DNA of 64,000 bases, taken from NCBI RefSeq assembly GCF_030166655.1, contig NZ_CP126446.1:496001-560000 (forward strand). Reading direction: 5' to 3'. The notes below the pieces were generated by a model, which was given only the letters and a program-made list of their open reading frames with translations, did no database searches and was not told the DNA's origin. The position numbers and the translations under genes are program-made. Source of the DNA: Pontibacillus chungwhensis (lineage in GTDB: Bacteria > Bacillota > Bacilli > Bacillales > BH030062). This document shows, one piece after another, positions 41,860-49,169 of the stretch. How positions within the stretch are numbered: position 1 is the stretch's first letter; the number at the start of each line of letters is the position of its first letter.

Positions 41860-42702
41860 TTAGTGTCTGTTTTGGAAGAAGGAGATCTCGTCCAGTGCAT
41901 GATATAAGGTGCTCTTAATCGGAACGTTTGAGAAATGGATACCGAGCTGAATAGCCACTTGAGCAACTCTTGGATTCATTCCACAAATTACTGATTTTAC
42001 CCCTAATAAATCGAGTGACTGAATGAGCTGATATAAATGGTGAGCAACAAGTGTGTCAATGTTCTGGACACCAGACATATCCAGGAAGAGCGTTTCGTAT
42101 GGATGCTGATTGCATTGGGCTAGAGTATGTTCTTGTATATGCTTGGTGCGTTCAGGATCTAAATCACCGATAAGAGGGATGATCGCTTCTTGGTCTGTAA
42201 TAGGGATAACGGGTGCGCTTAATTCATTAATCAGTTGTTGTTGAGTATGGATTTGGCGAATGCTCGTTTCGTAATAATGTTTGGAAAATTGATAGATGAC
42301 ATAGTCTTGCGCATTATTACACATTTGTCCGATGTCCATCGCTTGGTCAAGGGAAAGGTCACTTTCTATGGCAAAGCCTTTCACATAGTCCCATAGAACT
42401 TTCCGGAAATTTGAGAACTGCTCCAATACTTGGTGAATCGGAACTTGCTCCCCTGCTCGTTTCTCTGATATACGTTCTGCCCAATCTTTCAATTCAAGGT
42501 TTGGGTCTGTCTTTTCTGAAATGAAAACTTTAGATAACGATTGAATCAATTCAAAGTTTTCCTCTCTTAACTGTTCTGTACTTGCTGAACTCTTTGAAGA
42601 ATAGTAGGAAGTAACATCTTCTCCTCTCATATATAGCCATTGGTCTGTAATTTCATTTGTATGACGTTTTATGTAATCATGAAGTTCATGATATAAATTC
42701 AT
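41860..42702 (-). CDS. RsbR-family stressosome co-antagonist (RsbRD/YqhA-like)
   Basis: 280 residues. N-terminal about 150 residues are the all-helical sensor-like domain; the C-terminal about 120 form a STAS domain (PYETLFLDMSGVQNIDTLVA, LLGVKSVICGMNPRVAQVAI). RsbR proteins form the stressosome with RsbS and feed the sigma-B cascade through RsbT. The phosphorylatable residue of the first loop appears as Ser in DMSGV, and the second position, usually Thr in LTGI, reads ICGM, so the phosphorylation pattern may differ. GGTGGAGGTGG precedes ATG 42702. It is away from any rsb operon, as for the B. subtilis paralogues. Confidence 0.82.
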   Translation of the reverse strand: MNLYHELHDYIKRHTNEITDQWLYMRGEDVTSYYSSKSSASTEQLREENFELIQSLSKVFISEKTDPNLELKDWAERISEKRAGEQVPIHQVLEQFSNFRKVLWDYVKGFAIESDLSLDQAMDIGQMCNNAQDYVIYQFSKHYYETSIRQIHTQQQLINELSAPVIPITDQEAIIPLIGDLDPERTKHIQEHTLAQCNQHPYETLFLDMSGVQNIDTLVAHHLYQLIQSLDLLGVKSVICGMNPRVAQVAIQLGIHFSNVPIKSTLYHALDEISFFQNRH

Positions 42703-43122
42703 TTGGCTTCCACCTCCACCTTAAATGTGCTTATTCCATCATATCGGACCAAAAAGGGGAATGAAAACAATAACTAGTAATTTCTTATAATTCTTGTTTG
42801 GATTATTGAGAAAATAAAAACATCTTGATTTCCGAGTATTTTATGTTGCTGAAAGCATTTTCAACTTGGTACATTGGTATAGGTCAAACGCCATTGACCA
42901 CCTTTTACCCATAAAAAAGCCGTCAAACGCCCCCCTTTCGTTGTCGTCGATTGCGCCAGGTTAAAACGATATCCTTTGGCTTATTGAACTCCGTGTCCCA
43001 CAAATGTTTAACCGGTTAAGATAGAAAGGTTTGGCGGCTTTTTTCCCTTTGTGCAATTGGAGATTCTTTTACCCCGTGTGCATTGTAAAAAGACTCCTAA
43101 ATTGTAAAAACCACTCCCATAA
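42703..43122. other. Gene-free region with candidate structured transcript
   Basis: No coding frame is convincing. GGTCAA/TTGACC forms a hairpin at 42882-42899. AAAAAAGCCG..CAAAC (from 42913) pairs with GTTTG.CGGCTTTTTT (to about 43043), enclosing about 100 nt with further pairing such as an AACCGGTT palindrome. Read on either strand the closing stem ends in a T-run, like the terminator of a small RNA. Identity unknown. Confidence 0.4.
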
Positions 43123-43167
43123 GAGAAAGCTAGCACCTTGGAAACGAGCTGCTAGCTTTCTTTTTTT
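43123..43167 (+). terminator. Terminator with no gene upstream
   Basis: AAAGCTAGCA / TGCTAGCTTT stem (loop 14 nt) and seven T residues on the plus strand. The nearest plus-strand gene upstream is more than 2 kb away, so it may end a small RNA from the preceding region. Confidence 0.7.
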
Positions 43168-43182
43168 ATGCCTTCAGAGAAT

Positions 43183-43425
43183 GTTTCCGTTAGCGATAGC
43201 CTGAGCGGAAGGTGGTTCGGGAAATCACTCGCTTTCCGCGGCCCCACACGAGGTGGGGTCGTTCGACGTTGTCACAGGACGTGACGGTCTTAGTCGAACT
43301 TCATTATTCCCTTAAAAGCCTCCTCGTTCGCTTCGCTCTCTGTGGGGTCTCCCCTAGGCTCCTTCTGCCGCAGGAGTCTCGCAATTTCCCGAACCACCTT
43401 TGCTATATTTAGAGAAAACGGAAAC
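43183..43425. repeat. Large hairpin repeat, copy 2 (with internal insertion)
   Basis: Outer arms GTTTCCGTT (43183-43191) / AACGGAAAC (43417-43425); inner 17-bp arms 43209-43225 / 43384-43400 pair perfectly. The core matches copies 1 and 3 but holds about 75 extra bases (43240-43316) with their own hairpins (GCCCCAC/GTGGGGT, GTTCGAC/GTCGAAC). Two open frames on opposite strands here are by-products of the repeat. Confidence 0.85.
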
Positions 43426-43594
43426 ACGTCATATGAAGCATATCTGCCACTTCCGTTCACTCTGAAGACATTGGGCCGTTTATAAAAATTATAGCTAGGG
43501 GTGTCTCGGGAACGAGGAGGCTCGACAGCTCGCCAGGGGCCCAGACATTTCAACCACTCATCAAACATGACGGCCTCTACTGAAAGAAAGCATC
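43426..43594. other. Gene-free stretch before the preQ1 leader
   Basis: No gene, terminator or recognised site is seen; several short GC-rich inverted motifs (GGGCCGTT, CTCGACAGCTCG) have no clear role. Confidence 0.3.
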
Positions 43595-43623
43595 TTACGT
43601 TTTGGGGTGGGGTGTGTTACAAT
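43595..43623 (+). promoter_or_regulatory. Promoter for the queCDE operon
   Basis: TTACGT, 17-nt spacer, TACAAT; about 45 nt before the riboswitch. Confidence 0.55.
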
Positions 43624-43666
43624 CGTTAAAGATAAAATTGAATGTAAATCTGCACAGGTGATGCAG

Positions 43667-43739
43667 GAGAGGTTCTAGCTACACCCTCTATAAAAAACTA
43701 AGGATCGAACTATACCTTCCTTAGGTATGGTTTTTTTAT
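43667..43739 (+). promoter_or_regulatory. PreQ1-I riboswitch with transcription terminator
   Basis: The aptamer AGAGGTTCTAGCTAC then ACCCTCTATAAAAAACTAA (43668-43700) is essentially the canonical class I preQ1 aptamer: P1 AGAGG/CCTCT, loop CTAGCTACA and an A-rich tail that forms the pseudoknot. Downstream ACTATACC / GGTATGGT (43711-43733) and a T-run form the terminator. CTAAGG (43698-43703) can pair with CCTTAG (about 43720), giving an antiterminator that competes with the aptamer. High preQ1 should therefore stop queCDE transcription. Confidence 0.95.
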
Positions 43740-43802
43740 TTAGTTCGGAAAGAAGTATGGGTGTGTAGAATTCTCTTTTTCTATTGAAAGGAGAATTTTT
43801 TT

Positions 43803-44468
43803 ATGGATAAAAAGAAAGCTTTAGTCGTATTTAGTGGAGGGCAAGATAGTACAACTTGTTTGTTCTGGGCGATGAAGCATTTTGATGAAGTGGAAGCGGT
43901 GACGTTTGATTATAACCAGCGTCACGATGAAGAAATAGAAGTGGCTAAAGAAATCGCGGAAGATCTTGGGGTGAAGCATACGATTCTTGATATGTCTTTA
44001 TTGAGTCAATTAGCTCCGAATGCTCTAACGCGTGATGATATTGAAGTGAAAGATGGGGAGAATGGAGATTTGCCATCTACATTTGTGCCGGGACGTAATC
44101 TATTATTCTTATCATTTGCATCTATAATGGGGAAACAGATCGGTGCTCAGCATATTGTTACAGGGGTATGCGAGACGGACTTTAGTGGATATCCGGATTG
44201 CCGTGATGTATTCATAAAGTCGCTTAATGTGACGCTTAACCTGTCGATGGATGATCAGTTTGTGGTTCATACGCCACTTATGTGGTTAGATAAAGCCCAG
44301 ACGTGGGGACTAGCGGATGATTTAGATGCTTTAACTTATGTAAAGGAACGGACGTTAACGTGTTACCACGGGGTGCGAGGTTCAGGTTGTGGGGAGTGCC
44401 CATCTTGTAAATTGCGCCAAAACGGCTTAGACACCTATATGAAACAAAAAGAAGGAGCGAACGCATAA
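43803..44468 (+). CDS. queC: 7-cyano-7-deazaguanine synthase
   Basis: 221 residues. N-type ATP pyrophosphatase motif [12 protein letters not shown] (residues 8-19) and four zinc cysteines near the end ([17 protein letters not shown]). It converts 7-carboxy-7-deazaguanine to preQ0 with ATP and ammonia, in queuosine biosynthesis. AAAGGAGAA precedes ATG 43803. Overlaps queD by one base (TAATG) and is under the preQ1 riboswitch. Confidence 0.96.
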   Translation: MDKKKALVVFSGGQDSTTCLFWAMKHFDEVEAVTFDYNQRHDEEIEVAKEIAEDLGVKHTILDMSLLSQLAPNALTRDDIEVKDGENGDLPSTFVPGRNLLFLSFASIMGKQIGAQHIVTGVCETDFSGYPDCRDVFIKSLNVTLNLSMDDQFVVHTPLMWLDKAQTWGLADDLDALTYVKERTLTCYHGVRGSGCGECPSCKLRQNGLDTYMKQKEGANA

Positions 44469-44944
44469 TGGCTATGGATCAATATGGATTTCGCATCGTA
44501 GAAGATTTACAAAAAATTGACCAGGATATTAAGCGTAGTGACCTTAAGTATCATAAGAAACGCGTTATGGTAAGTAAAGAGTTTACGTTTGATGCTGCTC
44601 ACCACTTACATTGTTATGAAGGGAAGTGTAAGAACCTTCATGGACACACGTATCGCGTCGTGTTTGGAATTAGTGGGTATACGGATGAAATCGGAATTGT
44701 AATGGACTTTGGGGATATTAAGCAAATTTGGAAAGAACAAATTGAAGTTCATCTGGACCATCGCTATATTAACGAAACCCTTCCTTTAATGAACACCACA
44801 GCTGAGAATATGGTGGTGTGGATTTATGAGAAGATGGCAGGAGCCATCCCTCAGGATGAACAATCCCTTCGCGTGGAGTTTGTGAAGCTTTATGAAACGC
44901 CAACTAGCTTTGCAGAGGCAAGAAGGGAGTGGATGGAGCTTTGA
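44468..44944 (+). CDS. queD: 6-carboxy-5,6,7,8-tetrahydropterin synthase
   Basis: 158 residues. Zinc-binding histidines in FDAAHHLHCYEGKCKNLHGH (residues 37-56, with the catalytic Cys in CKNLHGH), VMDFGDIK and LDHRYIN are all present. It makes 6-carboxytetrahydropterin from dihydroneopterin triphosphate, the first dedicated queuosine step. GAAGGAGCG lies before ATG 44468; a second ATG two codons on is also possible. Middle gene of queCDE. Confidence 0.95.
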   Translation: MAMDQYGFRIVEDLQKIDQDIKRSDLKYHKKRVMVSKEFTFDAAHHLHCYEGKCKNLHGHTYRVVFGISGYTDEIGIVMDFGDIKQIWKEQIEVHLDHRYINETLPLMNTTAENMVVWIYEKMAGAIPQDEQSLRVEFVKLYETPTSFAEARREWMEL

Positions 44945-45657
44945 GTAAGCTTCCAGTTCTAGAGGTATTTGGACCGACCATCCAAGGGGAAGGGATGGTT
45001 GTTGGGCGAAAGACCATGTTTGTTAGGACAGCTGGGTGTGATTACAGTTGTGCTTGGTGCGACTCAGCGTTTACTTGGGATGGAAGTGCGAAAGAGGACA
45101 TTCGTCTATTAACGGCGGATGAAATCTTTGAAGAGCTACGAGATGTTGGTGGTGATGCTTTTGATCACGTTACAATCTCTGGCGGAAATCCTGGGTTGTT
45201 GAAACATATGGGTACCCTTGTTGATCTCTTGCATGAGAATGGGTGTGAAGTGGCCCTTGAGACGCAGGGGAGCAAGTGGCAAGACTGGTTCAAGAATATT
45301 GATGACTTAACGATCTCGCCTAAACCTCCAAGTTCCTTGATGAAGACGGATTGGCATAAACTTGATGAAATTATTGCGGAGCTTAACCCGCTTACGACGA
45401 GCTTAAAAGTGGTCGTGTTTGATAAAGAAGATTTGGAATATGCCAAAGGAATCCATAAGCGCTACCCGAACATTCCGTTCTTTGTACAAGTAGGGAATGA
45501 TGATACAGAAGAAGTGGACGATACGAAGTTGATGCATCATTTACTTGGTAAATATGAATGGCTTATTGACCAGGTGATGGCTTCAACTGAATTGAACCGC
45601 GTGCGCGTCCTTCCGCAAGTTCATGCGCTCTTATGGGGTAATAGAAGAGGTGTATAG
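44941..45657 (+). CDS. queE: 7-carboxy-7-deazaguanine synthase, radical SAM
   Basis: About 238 residues. Radical SAM cluster ligands in CDYSCAWCDSAF (Cys-x3-Cys-x2-Cys), preceded by FGPTIQGEGMVVGRKTMF as in QueE. It rearranges carboxytetrahydropterin to carboxydeazaguanine. Start is TTG 44941 overlapping the queD stop (TTGA), giving a length like B. subtilis QueE; ATG 44929 with AAGGGAG just before it is the alternative. queF, which usually follows in B. subtilis, is not downstream, so preQ0 reductase must be elsewhere or absent. Confidence 0.93.
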   Translation: MSKLPVLEVFGPTIQGEGMVVGRKTMFVRTAGCDYSCAWCDSAFTWDGSAKEDIRLLTADEIFEELRDVGGDAFDHVTISGGNPGLLKHMGTLVDLLHENGCEVALETQGSKWQDWFKNIDDLTISPKPPSSLMKTDWHKLDEIIAELNPLTTSLKVVVFDKEDLEYAKGIHKRYPNIPFFVQVGNDDTEEVDDTKLMHHLLGKYEWLIDQVMASTELNRVRVLPQVHALLWGNRRGV

Positions 45658-45664
45658 GTTGTAG

Positions 45665-45700
45665 AAAGCCGTATTCCAGTGAAGGGATACGGCTTTTTTT
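45665..45700 (+). terminator. Terminator of queCDE
   Basis: AAGCCGTATTCC / GGGATACGGCTT hairpin and T-run. Confidence 0.9.
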
Positions 45701-45708
45701 GATGAAGA

Positions 45709-45744
45709 AAAAAGCTGCTCCTGTTTATCAGGAGCAGCTTTTCT
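45709..45744 (-). terminator. Terminator of the BCCT gene
   Basis: AAAAGCTGCTCCTG / CAGGAGCAGCTTTT perfect stem, 20 nt beyond the minus-strand stop codon. Confidence 0.85.
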
Positions 45745-45763
45745 TTCTATATTAATAGGGGGG

Positions 45764-47395
45764 TTAACTTACTTGAGAGTCTTCTTGTTCTTGCTCTTTT
45801 TGAAGACGTTTCTTACGTTTTAAGCGTCGTTTGATTTGTTTAGAATCTAAGTTAATCGTTTTTGGTTGATAGTCATCAGAGGCTACGATATCTTCGGTCG
45901 AAGCTTTCATAAATGACCAGGCCAACATCACCATGATGAATAGTAATGGTGTTCCGCCAACGATACTGGCTGTTTGCAATGTGCCTAATCCGCCTAGAAT
46001 CATTAACGTTAATGGAAGTAAGCAAAGAGCAAATGCCCAGAATAGGCGGTTCCAGCGTAGTGGCTCATCTTCAACGTAATTCTGTACAACAGAAGCCAGG
46101 ATATACGAACTGGAGTCAAATGTTGTGGCTAGGAAGATAATAGCCAATACGGTGAAGGTTGCAATCATAATTGGAGCCATTGGAAGCTGAGCAATAACGC
46201 TAATAATGGCAGCCGGTGCCCCTTGAGTATTTAAAACATTAATAACATCAAACTGACCTGTTAGTTGCATGTACATTCCGAAGTTTCCGATTATCCCGAA
46301 GAATAAGATGCTTCCAAGCGTGCCGTATAACATTGTTCCAAGAACCATCTGTTTAATTGTACGACCTCGGGAAATTCTGGCGATAAAGAGTCCTACGAAC
46401 GGTGCATAAACAAGCCACCAAGCCCAGTAGAAGACTGTCCAGGATTCAGGGAAGTTCGTTTCAGCAAATGTGCTTAGACCAGCAAACGATTCTGTCCACG
46501 TACTCATGCGGAAGAAGTTATCTGCTAATAATCCAAGACTATTAAACGTTGTTTCAGAGATAAATTTAGTTGGTCCGAAAATAAATACAAAAGCAAGTAA
46601 GAAAAGTGATAACCATAAGTTCACATCACTTAGAACTTTAATCCCTTTTTTCAATCCGGAGTATGCACTAATGGCAAAGATAACTGTACAAACTAACAGT
46701 ATACCCACTTTTAGTTTAAGTGTAACTTCAATTCCAGTAAGGCTTGAAATACCTTGTGCGATCATTGGTGTACCAAGCGCAAGGGTTGTCCCAGCACCGC
46801 CCATTAAACCGAACATGAATAGAACATCAATAATCGTACCAAGTGGCCCGTCTGCTCGTTTCCCGATAACAGGGCGACAAGCTTCACTGATCTTTAATAC
46901 TGGCTTTTTACGAACATAATAGAAATAAGCAATAGGTAAAGCAGGTAATGTATAAATGGCCCAAGCGATTGGTCCCCAGTGGAAGATGCCGTATACGCTT
47001 GCCCATTGAATCGCTTCCTGTGTGCCACCTTCAGCGGCGAATGGGGGAGATTGGTAGTAATAAGCCCATTCAATTGTACCCCAGTATAGAATACTAGAAC
47101 CGATACCGGCACAGAAAAGCATGGCTGCCCAGGAGAAGTTACTAAATTCTTGTTTTTCACCTTTGTCTCCTAGTTTTACTTGACCGTTTTTACTAAATGC
47201 GACATAGAGGAGGAATAAGAAAATGCCGAGGCCAACAATCATGAAGACAACCCCGAAGTTAGTGGTAATGAAATCTTGGGTTTTGTCCACAACTACTTGA
47301 CCTTTTTGAGGAAATAAAATGAGTGGAATGGTAACTGCTAATAGTAGGAATAATGCCCCTGCAAATGTGGGCCAATCCATTATTTTTTTATTCAT
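45764..47395 (-). CDS. BCCT-family compatible-solute transporter
   Basis: 543 residues, 12 membrane helices. The family signature WAWWLVYAPFVGLFIARISR with GRTIK (about residues 318-342) is perfect. The substrate/Na+ segment reads CAGIGSSILYWGTIEW where betaine carriers usually have GMGIGxxFWGVAEP, so the ligand could be carnitine, choline or another quaternary ammonium compound. The long charged C-terminus (KQIKRRLKRKKRLQKEQEQE) resembles osmosensing tails. Uptake protects against salt stress. AGAAAGGACG precedes ATG 47395; a TTGTACA repeat upstream may be an operator. Confidence 0.9.
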   Translation of the reverse strand: MNKKIMDWPTFAGALFLLLAVTIPLILFPQKGQVVVDKTQDFITTNFGVVFMIVGLGIFLFLLYVAFSKNGQVKLGDKGEKQEFSNFSWAAMLFCAGIGSSILYWGTIEWAYYYQSPPFAAEGGTQEAIQWASVYGIFHWGPIAWAIYTLPALPIAYFYYVRKKPVLKISEACRPVIGKRADGPLGTIIDVLFMFGLMGGAGTTLALGTPMIAQGISSLTGIEVTLKLKVGILLVCTVIFAISAYSGLKKGIKVLSDVNLWLSLFLLAFVFIFGPTKFISETTFNSLGLLADNFFRMSTWTESFAGLSTFAETNFPESWTVFYWAWWLVYAPFVGLFIARISRGRTIKQMVLGTMLYGTLGSILFFGIIGNFGMYMQLTGQFDVINVLNTQGAPAAIISVIAQLPMAPIMIATFTVLAIIFLATTFDSSSYILASVVQNYVEDEPLRWNRLFWAFALCLLPLTLMILGGLGTLQTASIVGGTPLLFIMVMLAWSFMKASTEDIVASDDYQPKTINLDSKQIKRRLKRKKRLQKEQEQEDSQVS

Positions 47396-47773
47396 CTAAT
47401 CGTCCTTTCTTTAAAGTACATAGTTAATCATAATAGATTACTAACTTTTTGTACAGAACAAATTGTACAATCTATTCAAATAATCCAAAAAGAACGAGAT
47501 GATCAAACTGGACAAACTTACCGTTATTGTTGGGTTGAAGAAGGATTTAGATTTGTCGAAAAAAATATAAAAAAACCGATTTCTTTCGACATTTATCGGG
47601 TAAATGACTACGTTGTTGGTTTGCGTTTCTTAAATATATGTTTTTACAAAATATAGTGTTATGTAAGATGTTGCAAAAGTAGAAAGAGGTAGGGATATTG
47701 TTACAAAAAGAGCTGCAAATTTGATATGCTTATGAGTAGTCAAACAATTCATAACCTTTAAAGGAGGGCTTAT
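47396..47773. other. Divergent intergenic region between BCCT and aminopeptidase genes
   Basis: AT-rich, no gene. It holds the TTGTACA repeat at 47449-47470; no other recognised site apart from the ribosome binding sites at each end. Confidence 0.4.
47449..47470. promoter_or_regulatory. TTGTACA repeat, candidate operator of the BCCT gene
   Basis: TTGTACA at 47449-47455 and TTGTACAA at 47463-47470, 14 bases apart start to start, each half nearly palindromic. It lies about 55-75 nt upstream of the BCCT start codon. A role for a GbsR/OpcR-type repressor is a guess. Confidence 0.4.
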
Positions 47774-49012
47774 ATGCCTACAAATGAACAGTTAGAAAAG
47801 TATGCGGAATTAGCCATACATAAAGGGGTAAACTTACAGAAAGATCAAATTCTTATGTTGAATGCTCCTGTTGATGGTGCTGATTTTGCGCGAATTGTAG
47901 CTAAGAAAGCGTATGAAGCTGGTGCTAAAGATGTTCACATCAATTGGGCTGATGACGTCTTGCAACGCCTTTATTTCGAACATGCGTCACAAGATGTTCT
48001 AGAAACAGTACCTCAATGGAAAGTAGATCAATATGACTACTTTGCAGAAAATGGTGCTGCAGTATTGTCTATTCGTTCAACGGATCCTGATAACCTGAAT
48101 GGGATTGATTCTTCTCGAATTGCGGCTGCTAGTAAAGCAAGCGGAGAAGCGATGAAGAACTTTAGAAAGTACACGATGAATGACAAGATCACTTGGTCAA
48201 TTGTCGCCATACCTAATCCAGAATGGGCTAAAAAGGTGTTTCCTGATGTACCAGAACAAGAAGCAGTTTCTAAGCTTTGGGACCAGATCTTTACGATTAC
48301 GCGTGTAGACCAAGAGGATCCTTTAAAAGCGTGGGATGAACACAACGAAACGTTAGGGAAAGCACGTGATTATCTTAATAAAAAGCAATTTAAAAAGCTT
48401 ATTTATAAATCACCGGGGACGGATCTTGAGGTAGAACTACCAGAGGGGCATATCTGGAAGGGTGGCGCTTCTAAGTCTGAGCAAGGCATTTCGTTCAACG
48501 CTAATATGCCTACCGAAGAAGTGTTTACCCTGCCTCACAAATATGGTGTAAACGGAACTGTGACAAGCACAAAGCCTCTTAGCTACGGTGGAAATTTAAT
48601 AGAAAACTTCTCATTAACTTTTAAAGATGGGAAAGTGGTCGATTTCACTGCTGAACAAGGGTATAGCACGCTAGAACAGTTGTTGAATATGGATGAAGGA
48701 GCTCGTCACTTAGGAGAGCTTGCAATTGTCCCTCATCAGTCGCCGATTTCTCAAAGCGGTGTTATCTTCTATAATACATTGTACGATGAGAATGCTTCCT
48801 GCCACCTTGCGTTAGGGAAAGCTTACCCTAGCAGTATTGAAGGGGGAGCGAAAATGGACGACAATCAGCTTGATGAAAATGGTGTTAACAACAGTCTCGT
48901 TCACGTCGACTTTATGATGGGATCCGGTGAACTAGATATTGATGGAATTACATCAACTGGTGAAACAGAACCTGTTTTCCGTAATGGAAACTGGGCATTT
49001 GATTTTTCGTAA
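47774..49012 (+). CDS. M29-family aminopeptidase (AmpS-like)
   Basis: 412 residues, full length for the family. Metal-ligand regions are visible: FNANMPTEEVFTLPHKYGVN (Glu about residue 252), FTAEQGYSTLEQLL, NASCHLALGKAYPSSIEGGA (His about 346) and SLVHVDFMMGSGELDIDGI (His 377, Asp 388). It removes N-terminal residues from peptides in the cytosol using two metal ions. AAAGGAGGGC lies before ATG 47774. Single-gene unit with a terminator. Confidence 0.93.
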   Translation: MPTNEQLEKYAELAIHKGVNLQKDQILMLNAPVDGADFARIVAKKAYEAGAKDVHINWADDVLQRLYFEHASQDVLETVPQWKVDQYDYFAENGAAVLSIRSTDPDNLNGIDSSRIAAASKASGEAMKNFRKYTMNDKITWSIVAIPNPEWAKKVFPDVPEQEAVSKLWDQIFTITRVDQEDPLKAWDEHNETLGKARDYLNKKQFKKLIYKSPGTDLEVELPEGHIWKGGASKSEQGISFNANMPTEEVFTLPHKYGVNGTVTSTKPLSYGGNLIENFSLTFKDGKVVDFTAEQGYSTLEQLLNMDEGARHLGELAIVPHQSPISQSGVIFYNTLYDENASCHLALGKAYPSSIEGGAKMDDNQLDENGVNNSLVHVDFMMGSGELDIDGITSTGETEPVFRNGNWAFDFS

Positions 49013-49019
49013 CCTATTC

Positions 49020-49054
49020 AAAAGGAGAGCTCTACTAGAGCTCTCCTTTTTTTG
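49020..49054 (+). terminator. Terminator after the aminopeptidase gene
   Basis: AAAAGGAGAGCTCTA and its near-complement, a 2-3 nt loop, then TTTTTTT. Confidence 0.9.
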
Positions 49055-49169
49055 ATTACAAGCTCCATTATTCTTTTTGGCATCGGTGGTTTCTCTTTTC
49101 CAATGGTTAAAGTAGAGAGAAGTTTGGTATAATGGTGTGCAAACAAACGTTCTGTGCGGAGGTATCGAT

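Noticed and set aside
43212-43568. Open frames of 66 and 92 codons on opposite strands
   Set aside because: They lie largely in hairpin repeat copy 2; their length comes from the GC-rich repeat and neither has a ribosome binding site or family match.
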